Source: an uncultured Bacteroidota bacterium
GTDB taxonomy: Bacteria > Bacteroidota > Bacteroidia > Chitinophagales > Chitinophagaceae
Direction: 5' to 3'
Length of the DNA: 64,000 nt
Assembly: GCA_903904855.1 (NCBI GenBank)
Contig: CAIVEH010000039.1
Location: forward strand, 42,592 to 106,591
The position numbers were made by a program, and so were the translations under genes. Under the pieces are notes generated by a model. The model had not been told where the DNA came from. It made no database searches and worked only from the letters and a program-made list of their open reading frames with translations. This document shows positions 1 to 8,212 of this stretch, one piece after another. Position 1 is the first letter of the stretch. Every line of letters starts with the position of its first letter.

Positions 1-466
1 ACTGCTGCATCATTTCCGGCACTGTACCTTTGGGTTCAATGCCTGCGGCACACATCAATGCAGTCAGAAAAGATTTACGGTTATACTGCTCAAGGCCTGC
101 CACATAAAAGGTATCCTCATGTTCTTTTGTGTATCGGGTTGCTGCAAATGTTTTACCCAGTCCATCGCCAATTGCTATACCATAGGTCATGGCATAATGC
201 TGGGCATCGCTGAACAGAATGCGCAGCAGCAGATAACAACTTGTATCAGCTGGCAGCTGATTGCCCGTGCCGCAGTAAAATCCTACCTGCCTGGCTATGT
301 TTTGCCAGAGGCGTTCGCTTACAAGCTCCCAGTTATTATTCTTAACCAGTGAAATGGTTGATCCTGTTATCCCTTCAAGACTTTCTGCTGCAAGGGTCTG
401 GGTATCGAAATTACTTACATAGCGCACCAGCGCTTCTTTAACCTGCTTCTTTTGTTCGTTTGTCAT
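1..466 (-). CDS. MuB-like AAA ATPase, truncated by the window edge
   Basis: The open frame begins at an ATG at 464-466 and runs off the left edge, giving about 155 residues. The N-terminal 60 residues look like a small DNA-binding domain (a stretch LAAESLEGI, then TISLVKNNNWELVS). A P-loop-like segment GIAIGDGLGKTFAAT follows near residue 100. This order, with a helical DNA-binding N-terminus before an ATPase, resembles the target-selection ATPase B of Mu-like transposable phages as found in Bacteroidota. The P-loop is one residue shorter than the usual GDxGxGKT form. It is divergent from the repressor at 655 and has its own strong promoter. The cognate transposase would lie outside the window. 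A non-phage AAA ATPase is the alternative. Confidence 0.6.
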   Translation of the reverse strand, partial: MTNEQKKQVKEALVRYVSNFDTQTLAAESLEGITGSTISLVKNNNWELVSERLWQNIARQVGFYCGTGNQLPADTSCYLLLRILFSDAQHYAMTYGIAIGDGLGKTFAATRYTKEHEDTFYVAGLEQYNRKSFLTALMCAAGIEPKGTVPEMMQQ

Positions 467-591
467 ATATTTAGTTTTAAAGGTTACAGAGTATCATGGG
501 TTAGCAGATCTCTTTCCAGAATTTTTAGATTTTATTTGGATAATTAAATTTAAATTTCGTATTTTTGTCATCAAAATCGTCTAGCACGTCA

Positions 592-624
592 CAAAGATAA
601 GACATTATTTTTGGAAAATACAAA
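592..624 (-). promoter_or_regulatory. Bacteroidota-type promoter for the MuB-like gene
   Basis: On the minus strand there is a -33 TTTG (621-624), 21 nt, then TATCTTTG (592-599), matching the TTTG/TAnnTTTG consensus. It lies in the gap between the divergent ATPase and repressor genes, where a repressor operator would be expected. A second TAnnTTTG match on the plus strand (TAAATTTG, 643-650) sits just before the repressor ATG. Confidence 0.5.
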
Positions 625-654
625 TTTTGTGGAAAACTTTTTTAAATTTGCATT

Positions 655-1494
655 ATGTACTTAGCAAAAAATCTCAAATTTCTCAGAAAGAAATCAGGCA
701 AAACGCAGGATACGCTTAGCTCTGAGGTCGGTATTGGGCGCACAACAATCGCCAATTACGAAGCCGCAATCAGCGAACCAAACATCGAGACATTGTTGAT
801 GTTCTCCAGATTATATGGAGTATCGCTGGATTTACTCATGTCAAAAAACGTGGAGGAAATCTACAAATCAGGCGAAAAAGATACACTGCTCAAGAATGTG
901 TTTGCAGATGGAGCCGGTGGCTATATGAGTATTCCACGCATTATCACAGTTGATAATAAAGGCAACGATAATATTGTGTATGTACCTGTAAAAGCCAGGG
1001 CCGGCTACCTTTCGGGATATGGCGATATAGAGTTTATGGAATCGCTGCCTACCTTCCGCCTGCCGGGCCTGAGCAATGCAACCTACCGGATGTTTGAAGT
1101 AGATGGCCCGTCAATGGCGCCAAACGTACTGCATGGCGATCGCATAATAGGCGAGTGGGTCGACGGGCTGGATAAAATACGCGACAATAGGGTATATGTA
1201 GTAGTGCATAAAGGTGGTGTGGCAGTAAAGCGTGTCATCAATCGCCTGGCTGAGCGCGGTAAAATTTACCTGAAATCAGATACCATTGCCCACAGGCATG
1301 AGTTCCCTACAATGGAGGTTGACCCCGAAGACATAATGGAGATATGGTATGGCCGCATGAAAATAAGCAGCGACTTCAGCGAACCTGCCGAAGTATACCA
1401 CCGCCTCGCCGACCTGGAAACAGACGTAATGGAACTGAAAGAAATGCTGAAAGGCCGGAAAGAAAGCACCGGGCCGGTATCAGAACAACTGTGA
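655..1494 (+). CDS. LexA/CI-type repressor: XRE HTH plus S24 peptidase domain
   Basis: This 279-residue protein has an XRE-type helix-turn-helix at residues 5-60 and an S24/LexA autoprotease domain at about 110-235. The autocleavage parts are visible: an Ala-Gly bond at 116-117 (ARAGY), the catalytic serine Ser153 in DGPSMAP and the lysine Lys192 in AVKRV. Proteins of this class dimerise on operators and self-cleave when RecA filaments form, releasing prophage or SOS genes. The start is the first ATG after a plausible promoter. The neighbour on the left is a divergent MuB-like ATPase, so a role in repressing that transposition operon is inferred. It could equally be a chromosomal stress regulator. 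A short polar tail of 40 residues follows the peptidase domain. Confidence 0.85.
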   Translation: MYLAKNLKFLRKKSGKTQDTLSSEVGIGRTTIANYEAAISEPNIETLLMFSRLYGVSLDLLMSKNVEEIYKSGEKDTLLKNVFADGAGGYMSIPRIITVDNKGNDNIVYVPVKARAGYLSGYGDIEFMESLPTFRLPGLSNATYRMFEVDGPSMAPNVLHGDRIIGEWVDGLDKIRDNRVYVVVHKGGVAVKRVINRLAERGKIYLKSDTIAHRHEFPTMEVDPEDIMEIWYGRMKISSDFSEPAEVYHRLADLETDVMELKEMLKGRKESTGPVSEQL

Positions 1495-1521
1495 CCTCAG
1501 CTTAAATTTTCTTTTTATTTT

Positions 1522-1574
1522 CCCCGGTATGAACTGCAGATCCTGATCACAGCTCATACCGGGGTTTTGTTTTT
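1522..1574 (+). terminator. Rho-independent terminator after the repressor
   Basis: The arms CCCCGGTATGAACT (1522-1535) and AGCTCATACCGGGG (1551-1564) pair over 14 bp with one mismatch and are followed by a T-rich tract. Confidence 0.8.
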
Positions 1575-1654
1575 AAAAACTCCTGATAAATTTTACATCA
1601 CATACCAGTCGGTACAAGCAGAGCGTTATACAATAGTAAACAGCAGATTTATCA

Positions 1655-2668
1655 ATGAAATACCTTTCTCTGCTTATTGCATTTATATTATCCTCTGTTT
1701 GTTCAGAAGGGCAGGGAGTTTTTGACAATACCCTGCAAAACCTGAACCTGGCAGGTAAGGTTAAAACTGTAAAAACCATTATAGACAATTCATTAATTGA
1801 ATACTCTATTGATTCATTTGATAGCAATGGCTACAAGCTGAAGAGTGAACATTTCAGCCGGGAAGATTTGTACAACAATGATATAACGCCGGTGGAGCAG
1901 CATCCTTTTATTCTACACTATTGGGAATTGTGGTTTTACGATATTAGTCATCACCTTATAAAAGAAATGTCCGGCTCTTATAATGATACAGTTTTAAGGA
2001 CTACACAATATAAATATGATGCGATGGGCAGGGTAATTGAGATACAATTTTTCAACAATAACGATTCCGCCAATGGAAGAATCCATTATCATTATGATGA
2101 AAAAGACAGTGTAATTATTAAATCATCAACATTTTACACAAAAGATGATTCCGGAATTAATCAGGTTGAAAAGACTCTGGATACGATTAAACAAAAGAAT
2201 AAAACAGAAAACCTTATTGAGGAAAGAGATGCAACGTTAAAGAGCTTTATAATTTTCAGCCATCCAGAAACCGGAGATAATATGAATTACGACATTGCTT
2301 GTATGAATAACTCTGATGCAAGAAAAAGAAAGTTTAATAAGAATTATATCCTGAAAAAAACAGACTATGATAAGGAAGGAGAAATTGCCAGTAAAATAAC
2401 TGCAACCTATGACAGATGGTTCAACATTAATTCCATTAAGTCGTTATTTTTGATGGTGGAAATATCTGTTGGCGGATCAATAACTGAAGATTTGAATGGC
2501 CGGCATGTACACTCTCCTCCTCCTCCTAAGCATGAGTATTCAAAATTCAGATACAAAGAACATACCCGCTACCTGAAATATGACCCAATGCACAACTGGA
2601 TACTGAAAAGGAAAAGGGATAATCGTCATAGTCTTGAGGTTACTGAACGGGTGATCAGTTATTATTGA
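1655..2668 (+). CDS. Secreted protein of unknown function
   Basis: A 337-residue protein with a clear N-terminal signal sequence (a hydrophobic stretch in residues 4-16, then CSEGQG). The mature part contains repeated motifs of the kind Y-x-YDxxGRV (QYKYDAMGRVIEI near residue 125) and further Tyr/Asp-rich strands, reminiscent of YD-type beta-strand repeats. The cysteine after the hydrophobic stretch does not sit in a good lipobox. No family was recognised. It stands alone between a terminator and a convergent gene, and export to the periplasm or outer membrane is the only inference made. Confidence 0.65.
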   Translation: MKYLSLLIAFILSSVCSEGQGVFDNTLQNLNLAGKVKTVKTIIDNSLIEYSIDSFDSNGYKLKSEHFSREDLYNNDITPVEQHPFILHYWELWFYDISHHLIKEMSGSYNDTVLRTTQYKYDAMGRVIEIQFFNNNDSANGRIHYHYDEKDSVIIKSSTFYTKDDSGINQVEKTLDTIKQKNKTENLIEERDATLKSFIIFSHPETGDNMNYDIACMNNSDARKRKFNKNYILKKTDYDKEGEIASKITATYDRWFNINSIKSLFLMVEISVGGSITEDLNGRHVHSPPPPKHEYSKFRYKEHTRYLKYDPMHNWILKRKRDNRHSLEVTERVISYY

Positions 2669-2713
2669 TCAAATATGCCGGAGCCTAAACTTTTTATCAG
2701 TTACCCGTTTCAA

Positions 2714-3484
2714 CTATTCAGCTATCCTTCTGTATAAACGCAGATACGTGTCACCTGTTACCGGATCAGTAACTTCCATGGTATCATACCCCGGCAGATA
2801 AACAGGCCTTTTAAACGGCCCGGGCCCTGCATCTGTAATTGTCAGTTCCATGGGTTTAAATATTCTTGGTTCGGGTTCACAGGTTTTACCCCAAACGTCA
2901 GTAAATATAACCTTGTCGCTGTCAATCACCTCGTTGCTGAAAAAATCATCAGTCAGTGAGTCAATGCTCGGATCAAGCCCGGGGCCTGAAATGGTATGGC
3001 GAAATATTTCCACTCCTTTTCTTTGTACTACAATAGTATAACGCAGGAGATGAACCCTTGGAATCTGCATATCATGACAGCTCCAATAAGCGCTTAACCT
3101 GCTCTCGCTCCTTAACATTACCTTACTGATATTACCACCAAAACTTCCTCCGAATTGAAGTGATTGCAGGCCGTATGGCTTTACGGCATAAGTTTCCTGC
3201 CTGAGTGTTCTAAATCCTTTCGCTGATTTTTGTTTAACAATAATGGTCGCTTTCCCTTCATGAAAGGGCCTTATCTCATACAGGCAATCAGACTTTTTTT
3301 CAACTTTACCATTATCTGTACTTACAAAAAGCTTTGAGCAATCAACTTCAGATGCAACAATAGTTAAGGGGTTGTTTACACAGGTAAAAAGCACACTTGT
3401 TCTATACAACTCAATAGCCACTAACTGCGATCTGGCAGTTAGTGATAGCACAAACAGAAGCATTATAGAAAGGAGTGTTTTCAA
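2714..3484 (-). CDS. Secreted protein with a GldM C-terminal-like domain
   Basis: A 256-residue protein with a signal peptide (MKTLLSIMLLFVLSLTARS). After it comes a pattern typical of the C-terminal half of the type IX secretion/gliding protein GldM: an NPLTI motif, then alternating strands ending in a VKP segment. The rest is beta-rich and ends with a proline-rich tail (DAGPGPFKRPVYLPGY). GldM itself has an N-terminal transmembrane helix and is about 500 residues; only the C-terminal-like domain is present here. A second, shorter copy of the same design lies at 4024-4692, so the two are probably diverged paralogues. Function unknown; an envelope or type IX accessory role is a guess. Confidence 0.6.
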   Translation of the reverse strand: MKTLLSIMLLFVLSLTARSQLVAIELYRTSVLFTCVNNPLTIVASEVDCSKLFVSTDNGKVEKKSDCLYEIRPFHEGKATIIVKQKSAKGFRTLRQETYAVKPYGLQSLQFGGSFGGNISKVMLRSESRLSAYWSCHDMQIPRVHLLRYTIVVQRKGVEIFRHTISGPGLDPSIDSLTDDFFSNEVIDSDKVIFTDVWGKTCEPEPRIFKPMELTITDAGPGPFKRPVYLPGYDTMEVTDPVTGDTYLRLYRRIAE

Positions 3485-3660
3485 TATCCCAGAATAGCTA
3501 TAGTAAATATAGTATTTCTTCTCCTTTGAAAATAATTCCGGTTATACCCGTGTATAAAATTGATAGACTAATGCCAATGAGTTTGTTGTCTCATGAATAG
3601 ATTGAACGGCCGGTATTCCAGATATGAAGTTAGCATCACTTAGTTATTTTACAAGCTTGT

Positions 3661-3948
3661 TTAGGCAGACTTTGCATGATGTTCCAAATGATAAGGTACG
3701 AAGGCAATAAAAGTTCCGTTCTGTAGTGGATCAATATTATTGATTTGTTCTTTTAATTTTCCGGGTTGAGGTATATTTTCACCCATTTCCACCAGTTCTT
3801 CAATATAAAGTTCAATAGCCTCCTGCATATGCCCTCTTGTTTGCTCTACAGTTTTGCCAACAGTAATGCAACCAGATAAATCAGGACTATACGCTGAATA
3901 ACCTATTTTAGTTGGTTCTATAATAATTAAATACTGTTGTGTATTCAT
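3661..3948 (-). CDS. HicB-like antitoxin domain protein, without a HicA partner
   Basis: A 95-residue protein with the HicB fold signature: an N-terminal strand YLIIIEP, the SPDLSGC motif near residues 22-28, and a helix with EAIELYIEELVEMGE. HicB proteins bind and neutralise the RNase HicA and repress their own operon. No hicA is adjacent here; the gene stands between two GldM-like genes. It is a solitary antitoxin-type protein or the remainder of a lost toxin-antitoxin pair. Confidence 0.75.
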   Translation of the reverse strand: MNTQQYLIIIEPTKIGYSAYSPDLSGCITVGKTVEQTRGHMQEAIELYIEELVEMGENIPQPGKLKEQINNIDPLQNGTFIAFVPYHLEHHAKSA

Positions 3949-4023
3949 AGAATAAAGTTACAAAAATTCGGAGGTTTATTTTAGCAGGTTATTATAACAA
4001 TGATCTCCTGAATTATATTCGAC

Positions 4024-4692
4024 TTATTCCTCCTTATCAGTAATTAAAAACTCAGCTGGCTGTAAATGCCGTTCAATACCATCTGGCATCATTGCAGTTA
4101 TTCCTGAAAAAAGCAATTTATCTCCGGGGTTGAGTGATTCGATTGCCTTGCCAACATCAGGATCATCATTAAATTTTACACCCGATGACGCATTATGAAT
4201 TGTGCGCATCAAAAGCAATTGATTGTCTCTTATAATCTGAATAGTAAAACCAGTAATCTTGGCATGCGCGCATACACCATAAGATTCCGTCCATGTTGCA
4301 ATTGGACAAACCTGAACTCGTGCAATGGAGCAATATAATTTGCCTCCTGTTCGCCTATTCAATTCAAGCACCGGATCAGGAAATTTTTTAACCCTAAAAC
4401 GGGTAACTCCGATCCTTTTCAAACCTTTAGATGTTTTCTTACAAATTTCTATTTCCGCAAACCCAATACTATCTGGAACAATAATAAAATGTCCATTTTC
4501 GCCTGTTACTTTACCATTATTGGTTCTCAAAGTTATTTCAGATTGCTTGCAATCGTAAGTGGCAACTGTTAGTGGATTCTGGAATCCTTTCAAAAGCAAA
4601 TTTATATTATCAGCTGAAACCGCCGATCCTTGCTGGCAATAGCTTTGTTGTACAAACAAACAAAGAAATATTATGCTTATTATACGTTTCAT
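4024..4692 (-). CDS. Secreted GldM C-terminal-domain-like protein (second copy)
   Basis: A 222-residue protein with a signal peptide (MKRIISIIFLCLFVQQSYC). It carries the same pattern as the gene at 2714: FQNPLTVA near residue 36, a TNNGKV strand, and FRVKKFPDPV near residue 105, which closely follows the linker strand of GldM C-terminal repeats. The C-terminal half contains a CAHAKITGFTI strand and ends in AEFLITDKEE. It lacks the transmembrane helix of true GldM. The two paralogues with a HicB-like gene between them form an unexplained set; no other type IX secretion gene is nearby. Confidence 0.65.
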   Translation of the reverse strand: MKRIISIIFLCLFVQQSYCQQGSAVSADNINLLLKGFQNPLTVATYDCKQSEITLRTNNGKVTGENGHFIIVPDSIGFAEIEICKKTSKGLKRIGVTRFRVKKFPDPVLELNRRTGGKLYCSIARVQVCPIATWTESYGVCAHAKITGFTIQIIRDNQLLLMRTIHNASSGVKFNDDPDVGKAIESLNPGDKLLFSGITAMMPDGIERHLQPAEFLITDKEE

Positions 4693-4751
4693 TTTTCAAC
4701 TATTAGCTTTAGTAAATATACTTTATCTATTTGGATATTATTAAACGCATA

Positions 4752-4776
4752 GAAGCCCCTTTAGGGGTTTGGGGTT
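4752..4776. repeat. Left inverted repeat flanking mqnC
   Basis: The 25-nt sequence starting GAAGCCCCTTTAGGGG and ending TTTGGGGTT reappears in inverted orientation at 5936-5960 with one mismatch. Each copy also contains a small CCCCT/AGGGG hairpin. Confidence 0.8.
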
Positions 4777-4811
4777 AAAAATCCGTAATTTTACACCCTA
4801 AATACTGATTG

Positions 4812-5936
4812 ATGCAATTATCCGGGTTATACGAGCGGGCGATGAATTTTGAATTTCTGAGCGCTGAGGAAGGTATTTTCCTTTTTGAACATGCACCGCT
4901 TACCGAGCTGATGTTTGTGGCAAATGAACTGCGCAAAATTCAGGTGCCGCATGGCAAAGTAACCTGGATCATCGACCGCAACATGAATACCACCAATGTA
5001 TGCGTGGCCAACTGCAAGTTCTGCAACTTTTACCGCATACCCGGTCATGCAGAATCTTACATTACCGATATCGAAACCTATAAGCGCAAAATAGATGAAA
5101 CCTTTAAGTATGGCGGCGAACAACTGCTGCTGCAGGGCGGTCATCACCCCGAACTGGGCCTTGCCTACTATGTTGATCTTTTTAAAACACTGAAACAACT
5201 TTACCCTAATCTTAAGCTCCATGCCCTGGGCCCGCCGGAAATAGCCCACATCACCAAGCTCGAAAAAAGTAATCATCATGATGTATTGAAAGCGCTGATA
5301 GAAGCTGGTCTCGACAGCCTTCCGGGTGCCGGCGCCGAGATACTCAACGACAGGGTGCGTAAACTGGTAAGCAATGGCAAGTGCAGCGCGCAGGAATGGC
5401 TCGATATTATGCACGAAGCCCATCTGCAGGGGCTTACCACCAGCGCTACCATGATGTTCGGTCATGTGGAGACACTGGAGGAACGCTTTGAGCATTTTGT
5501 AAAGATCCGCGAGGTGCAGGCACAAAAACCAGAAGGCGCCAAAGGCTTCCTTGCGTTCATACCCTGGACCTTTCAGGATGTGGATACATTGCTGTTGAAA
5601 ATACGCGGCACCAAAAACCTGACCACCGCTGAAGAATACATACGTATGATAGCCCTTAGCCGCATCATGCTGCCCAATGTGAAAAACATTCAGGCATCTT
5701 GGCTCACTGTAGGCAAGCAGGTTGCTCAGATCTGCCTCAATGCCGGCGCCAACGATTTCGGGTCGATTATGATAGAGGAGAATGTGGTAAGCGCTGCAGG
5801 AGCCCCACACCGCTTCACCGCACAGAGCATCCAGCAATCCATTCGCGAAGCCGGTTTTGAGCCCCAGCTCCGCAACCAGCAATATGAATTCCGTAAAATG
5901 CCAGAGGTGATGGAGGAGCAGGTGATTACTTACTAA
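4812..5936 (+). CDS. mqnC: Cyclic dehypoxanthinyl futalosine synthase (radical SAM)
   Basis: The enzyme converts dehypoxanthine futalosine to its cyclic form in the futalosine route to menaquinone, the respiratory quinone. The 374-residue protein has the radical SAM cluster motif C64-x3-C68-x2-C71 (NVCVANCKFCNFYR), followed by LLQGGHHPELGL, HALGPPEI, SLPGAGAEIL, ATMMFGHVET and MIEENVVSAAG, all diagnostic of MqnC rather than of MqnE. The ATG at 4812 is used because the longer frame starts only at a TTG one codon upstream. It is a single gene between inverted repeats; the other mqn genes must be elsewhere. Its stop codon overlaps the right-hand repeat. Confidence 0.95.
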   Translation: MQLSGLYERAMNFEFLSAEEGIFLFEHAPLTELMFVANELRKIQVPHGKVTWIIDRNMNTTNVCVANCKFCNFYRIPGHAESYITDIETYKRKIDETFKYGGEQLLLQGGHHPELGLAYYVDLFKTLKQLYPNLKLHALGPPEIAHITKLEKSNHHDVLKALIEAGLDSLPGAGAEILNDRVRKLVSNGKCSAQEWLDIMHEAHLQGLTTSATMMFGHVETLEERFEHFVKIREVQAQKPEGAKGFLAFIPWTFQDVDTLLLKIRGTKNLTTAEEYIRMIALSRIMLPNVKNIQASWLTVGKQVAQICLNAGANDFGSIMIEENVVSAAGAPHRFTAQSIQQSIREAGFEPQLRNQQYEFRKMPEVMEEQVITY

Positions 5937-5960
5937 ACCCCAAACCCCTGAAGGGGCTTC
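5936..5960. repeat. Right inverted repeat flanking mqnC
   Basis: This is the reverse complement, with one mismatch in 25, of the repeat at 4752-4776. It begins inside the mqnC stop codon. A related G/C-rich hairpin (CCCCTTTAGGGGG) lies at about 6110-6123, beyond the terminator at 6015-6048. Confidence 0.8.
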
Positions 5961-6014
5961 GCCGGAGAACATATTTTCAGCAGTAGTCGTTAATTAAACA
6001 CTTTGCCTTGTTAA

Positions 6015-6048
6015 TAAAAAAAGATCAGAACTTTTTTAGTCCTGATCT
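6015..6048 (-). terminator. Terminator after dnaN
   Basis: Arms AGATCAGAAC (6022-6031) and GTCCTGATCT (6039-6048) pair with one mismatch. The A run at 6015-6022 gives a U run on the minus-strand transcript. Confidence 0.65.
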
Positions 6049-6141
6049 CAAATAATATTGCTCAATTTATATCCTAAACTCTACCCCTTATCAAAGCCAA
6101 ATCCATGACTCCCCTTTAGGGGGCGGGGGTGTTTGATGGTC

Positions 6142-7263
6142 CTAAACGCCCACCATCAGTGGCATCAGCAGCATCAGCACATCTTCATTTTCCACTTTAT
6201 CAATTGAGCGGAAGATACCTGCGCGTGTAGGTGTACTCAGTTCCACCACCACTTCGTTGCCATCTATATTGTTTACCATTTCCACCATCAGCTTGGCGTT
6301 GAAGGCTATTTTCATATCCTCTCCACTGTACTGACAGCTCAGCATTTCCTTTCCTTCATAACTGAAGTCGATATCCTGTGCGCTTATCTGCAGGGAGTTT
6401 CCGTTAATGTCCAGAACAACCTGGTTGGTAGTCTTGTTGGCGAATATACTTACGCGTTTCAGGGCGCTTACAAAATCACCTCGGTTGATGGTGAGCTTGT
6501 AAGGGTTATCTACCGGTATCACAGCTTTATAATCAGGGAAACGGGCATCTATAAGGCGGCAGCTGAGGCTCAGGTGCGGACCAGTTACAAACAGGTGGCT
6601 GCCGTTGTAAGCAAGCTGGAGTTGTGTTTCATCGGCCGAGAGTGTGGAGCGCAACTGCTGCAATGGTTTCTTTGGTACCACGAAGCCATCTTTGGCAGGG
6701 CAGTTCACATCATTGCGGCGAAACTGTACCAGCCGATGGGCATCGGTTGAAACAAGTGTAATACTATCTACTTCCAGCTCAAAGAAAACACCGGTCATTG
6801 CAGGCCTCAGTGTATCGGCGCTCACTGCAAAAATGGTTTTATTGATACACTCCAGTAAACCAATGGACGACATGGTAAACTGTGTAGTATCGCCTGGGGC
6901 CGGCTCTTTGGGGAAGTCATCGGCCTTTTCACCACCTATGCGGTACTTACCCACATCACTGGCCATCTCAATAGAGAGGTCGTGCTCATTGATAATAAAT
7001 GTTATTGGCTGCTCCGGCAGGTTTTTAAGATATTCAGTCAGTATTTTTGAAGGAATACAGATCCGGCCATCTCCCTCTGCATCGTTTACCTCCATTTGCA
7101 CCCGCATCATGGTCTCCAGGTCGGTTGCAGTAAGGGTAAGCGTGTTGCCACGTAATTCAAACAAAAAATCTTCCAGCACTGAAAGGACAGTGTTGGCACT
7201 GATCACGCCACTGATCTGTTGCAGATTTTTGAGCAGGGATGTTGATGTAACTATGAAACGCAT
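6142..7263 (-). CDS. dnaN: DNA polymerase III beta subunit (sliding clamp)
   Basis: The clamp encircles DNA and tethers the replicative polymerase. At 373 residues the length is normal. Family features include the N-terminal LLKNLQQISGVI, IPSKILTEYLKNLP, LVSTDAHRLVQFR in the middle domain and a C-terminal end LLMPLMVG, which fits the beta-clamp signature LMPM. The ATG at 7261-7263 follows a short AT-rich leader. It is not beside dnaA, but lies about 23 kb from the candidate origin on the side where its strand matches fork movement. A terminator and a G/C-rich hairpin lie downstream. Confident assignment. Confidence 0.96.
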   Translation of the reverse strand: MRFIVTSTSLLKNLQQISGVISANTVLSVLEDFLFELRGNTLTLTATDLETMMRVQMEVNDAEGDGRICIPSKILTEYLKNLPEQPITFIINEHDLSIEMASDVGKYRIGGEKADDFPKEPAPGDTTQFTMSSIGLLECINKTIFAVSADTLRPAMTGVFFELEVDSITLVSTDAHRLVQFRRNDVNCPAKDGFVVPKKPLQQLRSTLSADETQLQLAYNGSHLFVTGPHLSLSCRLIDARFPDYKAVIPVDNPYKLTINRGDFVSALKRVSIFANKTTNQVVLDINGNSLQISAQDIDFSYEGKEMLSCQYSGEDMKIAFNAKLMVEMVNNIDGNEVVVELSTPTRAGIFRSIDKVENEDVLMLLMPLMVGV

Positions 7264-7466
7264 TTCTCTTGTTGGTTTTTAACCCGCCTACCGGCAGGCA
7301 GACAAAGATATTTTAAATAAAGCCAAAATTAAAAGCCCGTGAATTAAAACGGTAAAATGTGGATAAATAAGGCTGGAGGGTGAATTGAGATAGTAAAAAA
7401 TCAAAACTGGCCAATTGCTATTTTCATTTGGAATTGCCTGGTTATATGCCAAAACAAAAAATCATA

Positions 7467-7640
7467 TCAATCAATCTGATCCTTGCCAGGCTTACGGGTT
7501 AAGGCCAGAATCAGAGATATAACCGCCAGCACCAATAAAATATGCTTTACATTATTTTCATGTGGCCAGGCAAAAACTACTAATCCCCAGCCCATTATGA
7601 GCATAATTGCAATAAAAAAAAGTAGATTCCTGAGTATCAT
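7467..7640 (-). CDS. Small two-helix membrane protein (DUF5670/lmo0937-like)
   Basis: A 57-residue frame, starting at ATG 7638-7640 and ending at TGA 7467-7469. Two hydrophobic helices (MILRNLLFFIAIMLIMGW and HILLVLAVISLILAL) are separated by a short polar loop with AWPHENN, and the tail is basic (TRKPGKDQ). Small proteins of this layout, with a conserved H-I-L-L-V second helix, are common in Bacteroidota under the lmo0937/DUF5670 name; their role is unknown, often linked to envelope stress. It fills part of the gap between dnaN and the hic cluster. Confidence 0.6.
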   Translation of the reverse strand: MILRNLLFFIAIMLIMGWGLVVFAWPHENNVKHILLVLAVISLILALTRKPGKDQID

Positions 7641-7694
7641 AGCTATTTGGCAGTAAATATAAGAAATCCAATGAAAAAAGCTACTGATATTAAC

Positions 7695-7781
7695 TTATAG
7701 AGCTATTTTCATTTGAGCCGAATAAACTTCTTCAGGAATTGCCTCGCCACATTCCAACCTGGCTTCAATGTGCAATTTTAA
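7695..7781 (-). pseudogene. C-terminal relic of a hicB antitoxin gene
   Basis: In a different frame from the hicB at 7765, the minus strand encodes LKLHIEARLECGEAIPEEVY and then SAQMKIAL before a stop at 7695-7697. This closely matches the C-terminal end of the intact HicB at 8209 (IKLHIESRIDNGEPIPEDVY, SSQLKIAV). No start or N-terminal half is present in this frame. It looks like the tail of an older hicB copy cut off by the neighbouring hicB. Confidence 0.75.
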
Positions 7782-7962
7782 ATTTCCCCTTCGGTTTCGA
7801 AATAGTTCTCCCCATTGATTTTGCTCTATCTATCCACTTCTGCATTATTATCTGTGCTTTGTCCAATGCTCCATTTTGTGTAACACCGTCTGCCATACAG
7901 CCAGGTAATTCCGGGACTTCAGCAATAAACGATTTATCCTCATCACTCCAGAAAATAATCAC
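7765..7962 (-). CDS. HicB-like antitoxin (second copy, GTG start)
   Basis: A 65-residue protein with IIFWSDEDKSFIAEVPELPG, the HicB strand and PELPGC motif, then a helix and a basic tail ending KGKFKIAH. The start is a GTG at 7960-7962 since no ATG lies in frame after the upstream stop. It lies 22 nt downstream of hicA on the same strand, so the order is hicB-hicA-hicB. Its last codons overlap, in another frame, the hicB relic at 7695, so the C-terminus may be a junction product. Confidence 0.7.
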   Translation of the reverse strand: MIIFWSDEDKSFIAEVPELPGCMADGVTQNGALDKAQIIMQKWIDRAKSMGRTISKPKGKFKIAH

Positions 7963-7984
7963 CTGATGTTTTGTCTGAACCTTT

Positions 7985-8212
7985 TTATATTAACTTTTTC
8001 AGCTCATCAAAAGTGATTTGAGCATCATCCAATATTTGCCTTATGGTGCCGGGTGGCAAATCTTTTTTACCGTGGACAGGCACTGTAACGCGGAGATAAT
8101 TTTCTTTAATAAAAATAGCATGGCTACCTGTTTGCCTGTCCAATCTAAAGCCCAATTTCTTAAGTGCTTTTATAATTTGCTTCGCATTAACTACAGGCTG
8201 TCTTGGACTCAT
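7985..8212 (-). CDS. hicA: HicA toxin (mRNA interferase)
   Basis: HicA is a small dsRBD-fold RNase that cleaves mRNA. The 75-residue protein has the standard layout: KQIIKALKKLGFRLDRQTGS, then the catalytic histidine His31 in GSHAIF, then VTVPVHGKKDLPPGTIRQIL. The GSH and the VPVHG...L.PGT motifs are intact, so the toxin is likely functional. Its start overlaps the last 4 nt of the upstream hicB (8209-8212), which indicates translational coupling with the antitoxin made first. Confidence 0.9.
   Translation of the reverse strand: MSPRQPVVNAKQIIKALKKLGFRLDRQTGSHAIFIKENYLRVTVPVHGKKDLPPGTIRQILDDAQITFDELKKLI

Noticed and set aside
4827..5972. A 381-codon open frame on the minus strand
   Set aside because: It is antisense to mqnC, which has complete family motifs. 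The composition is not protein-like.
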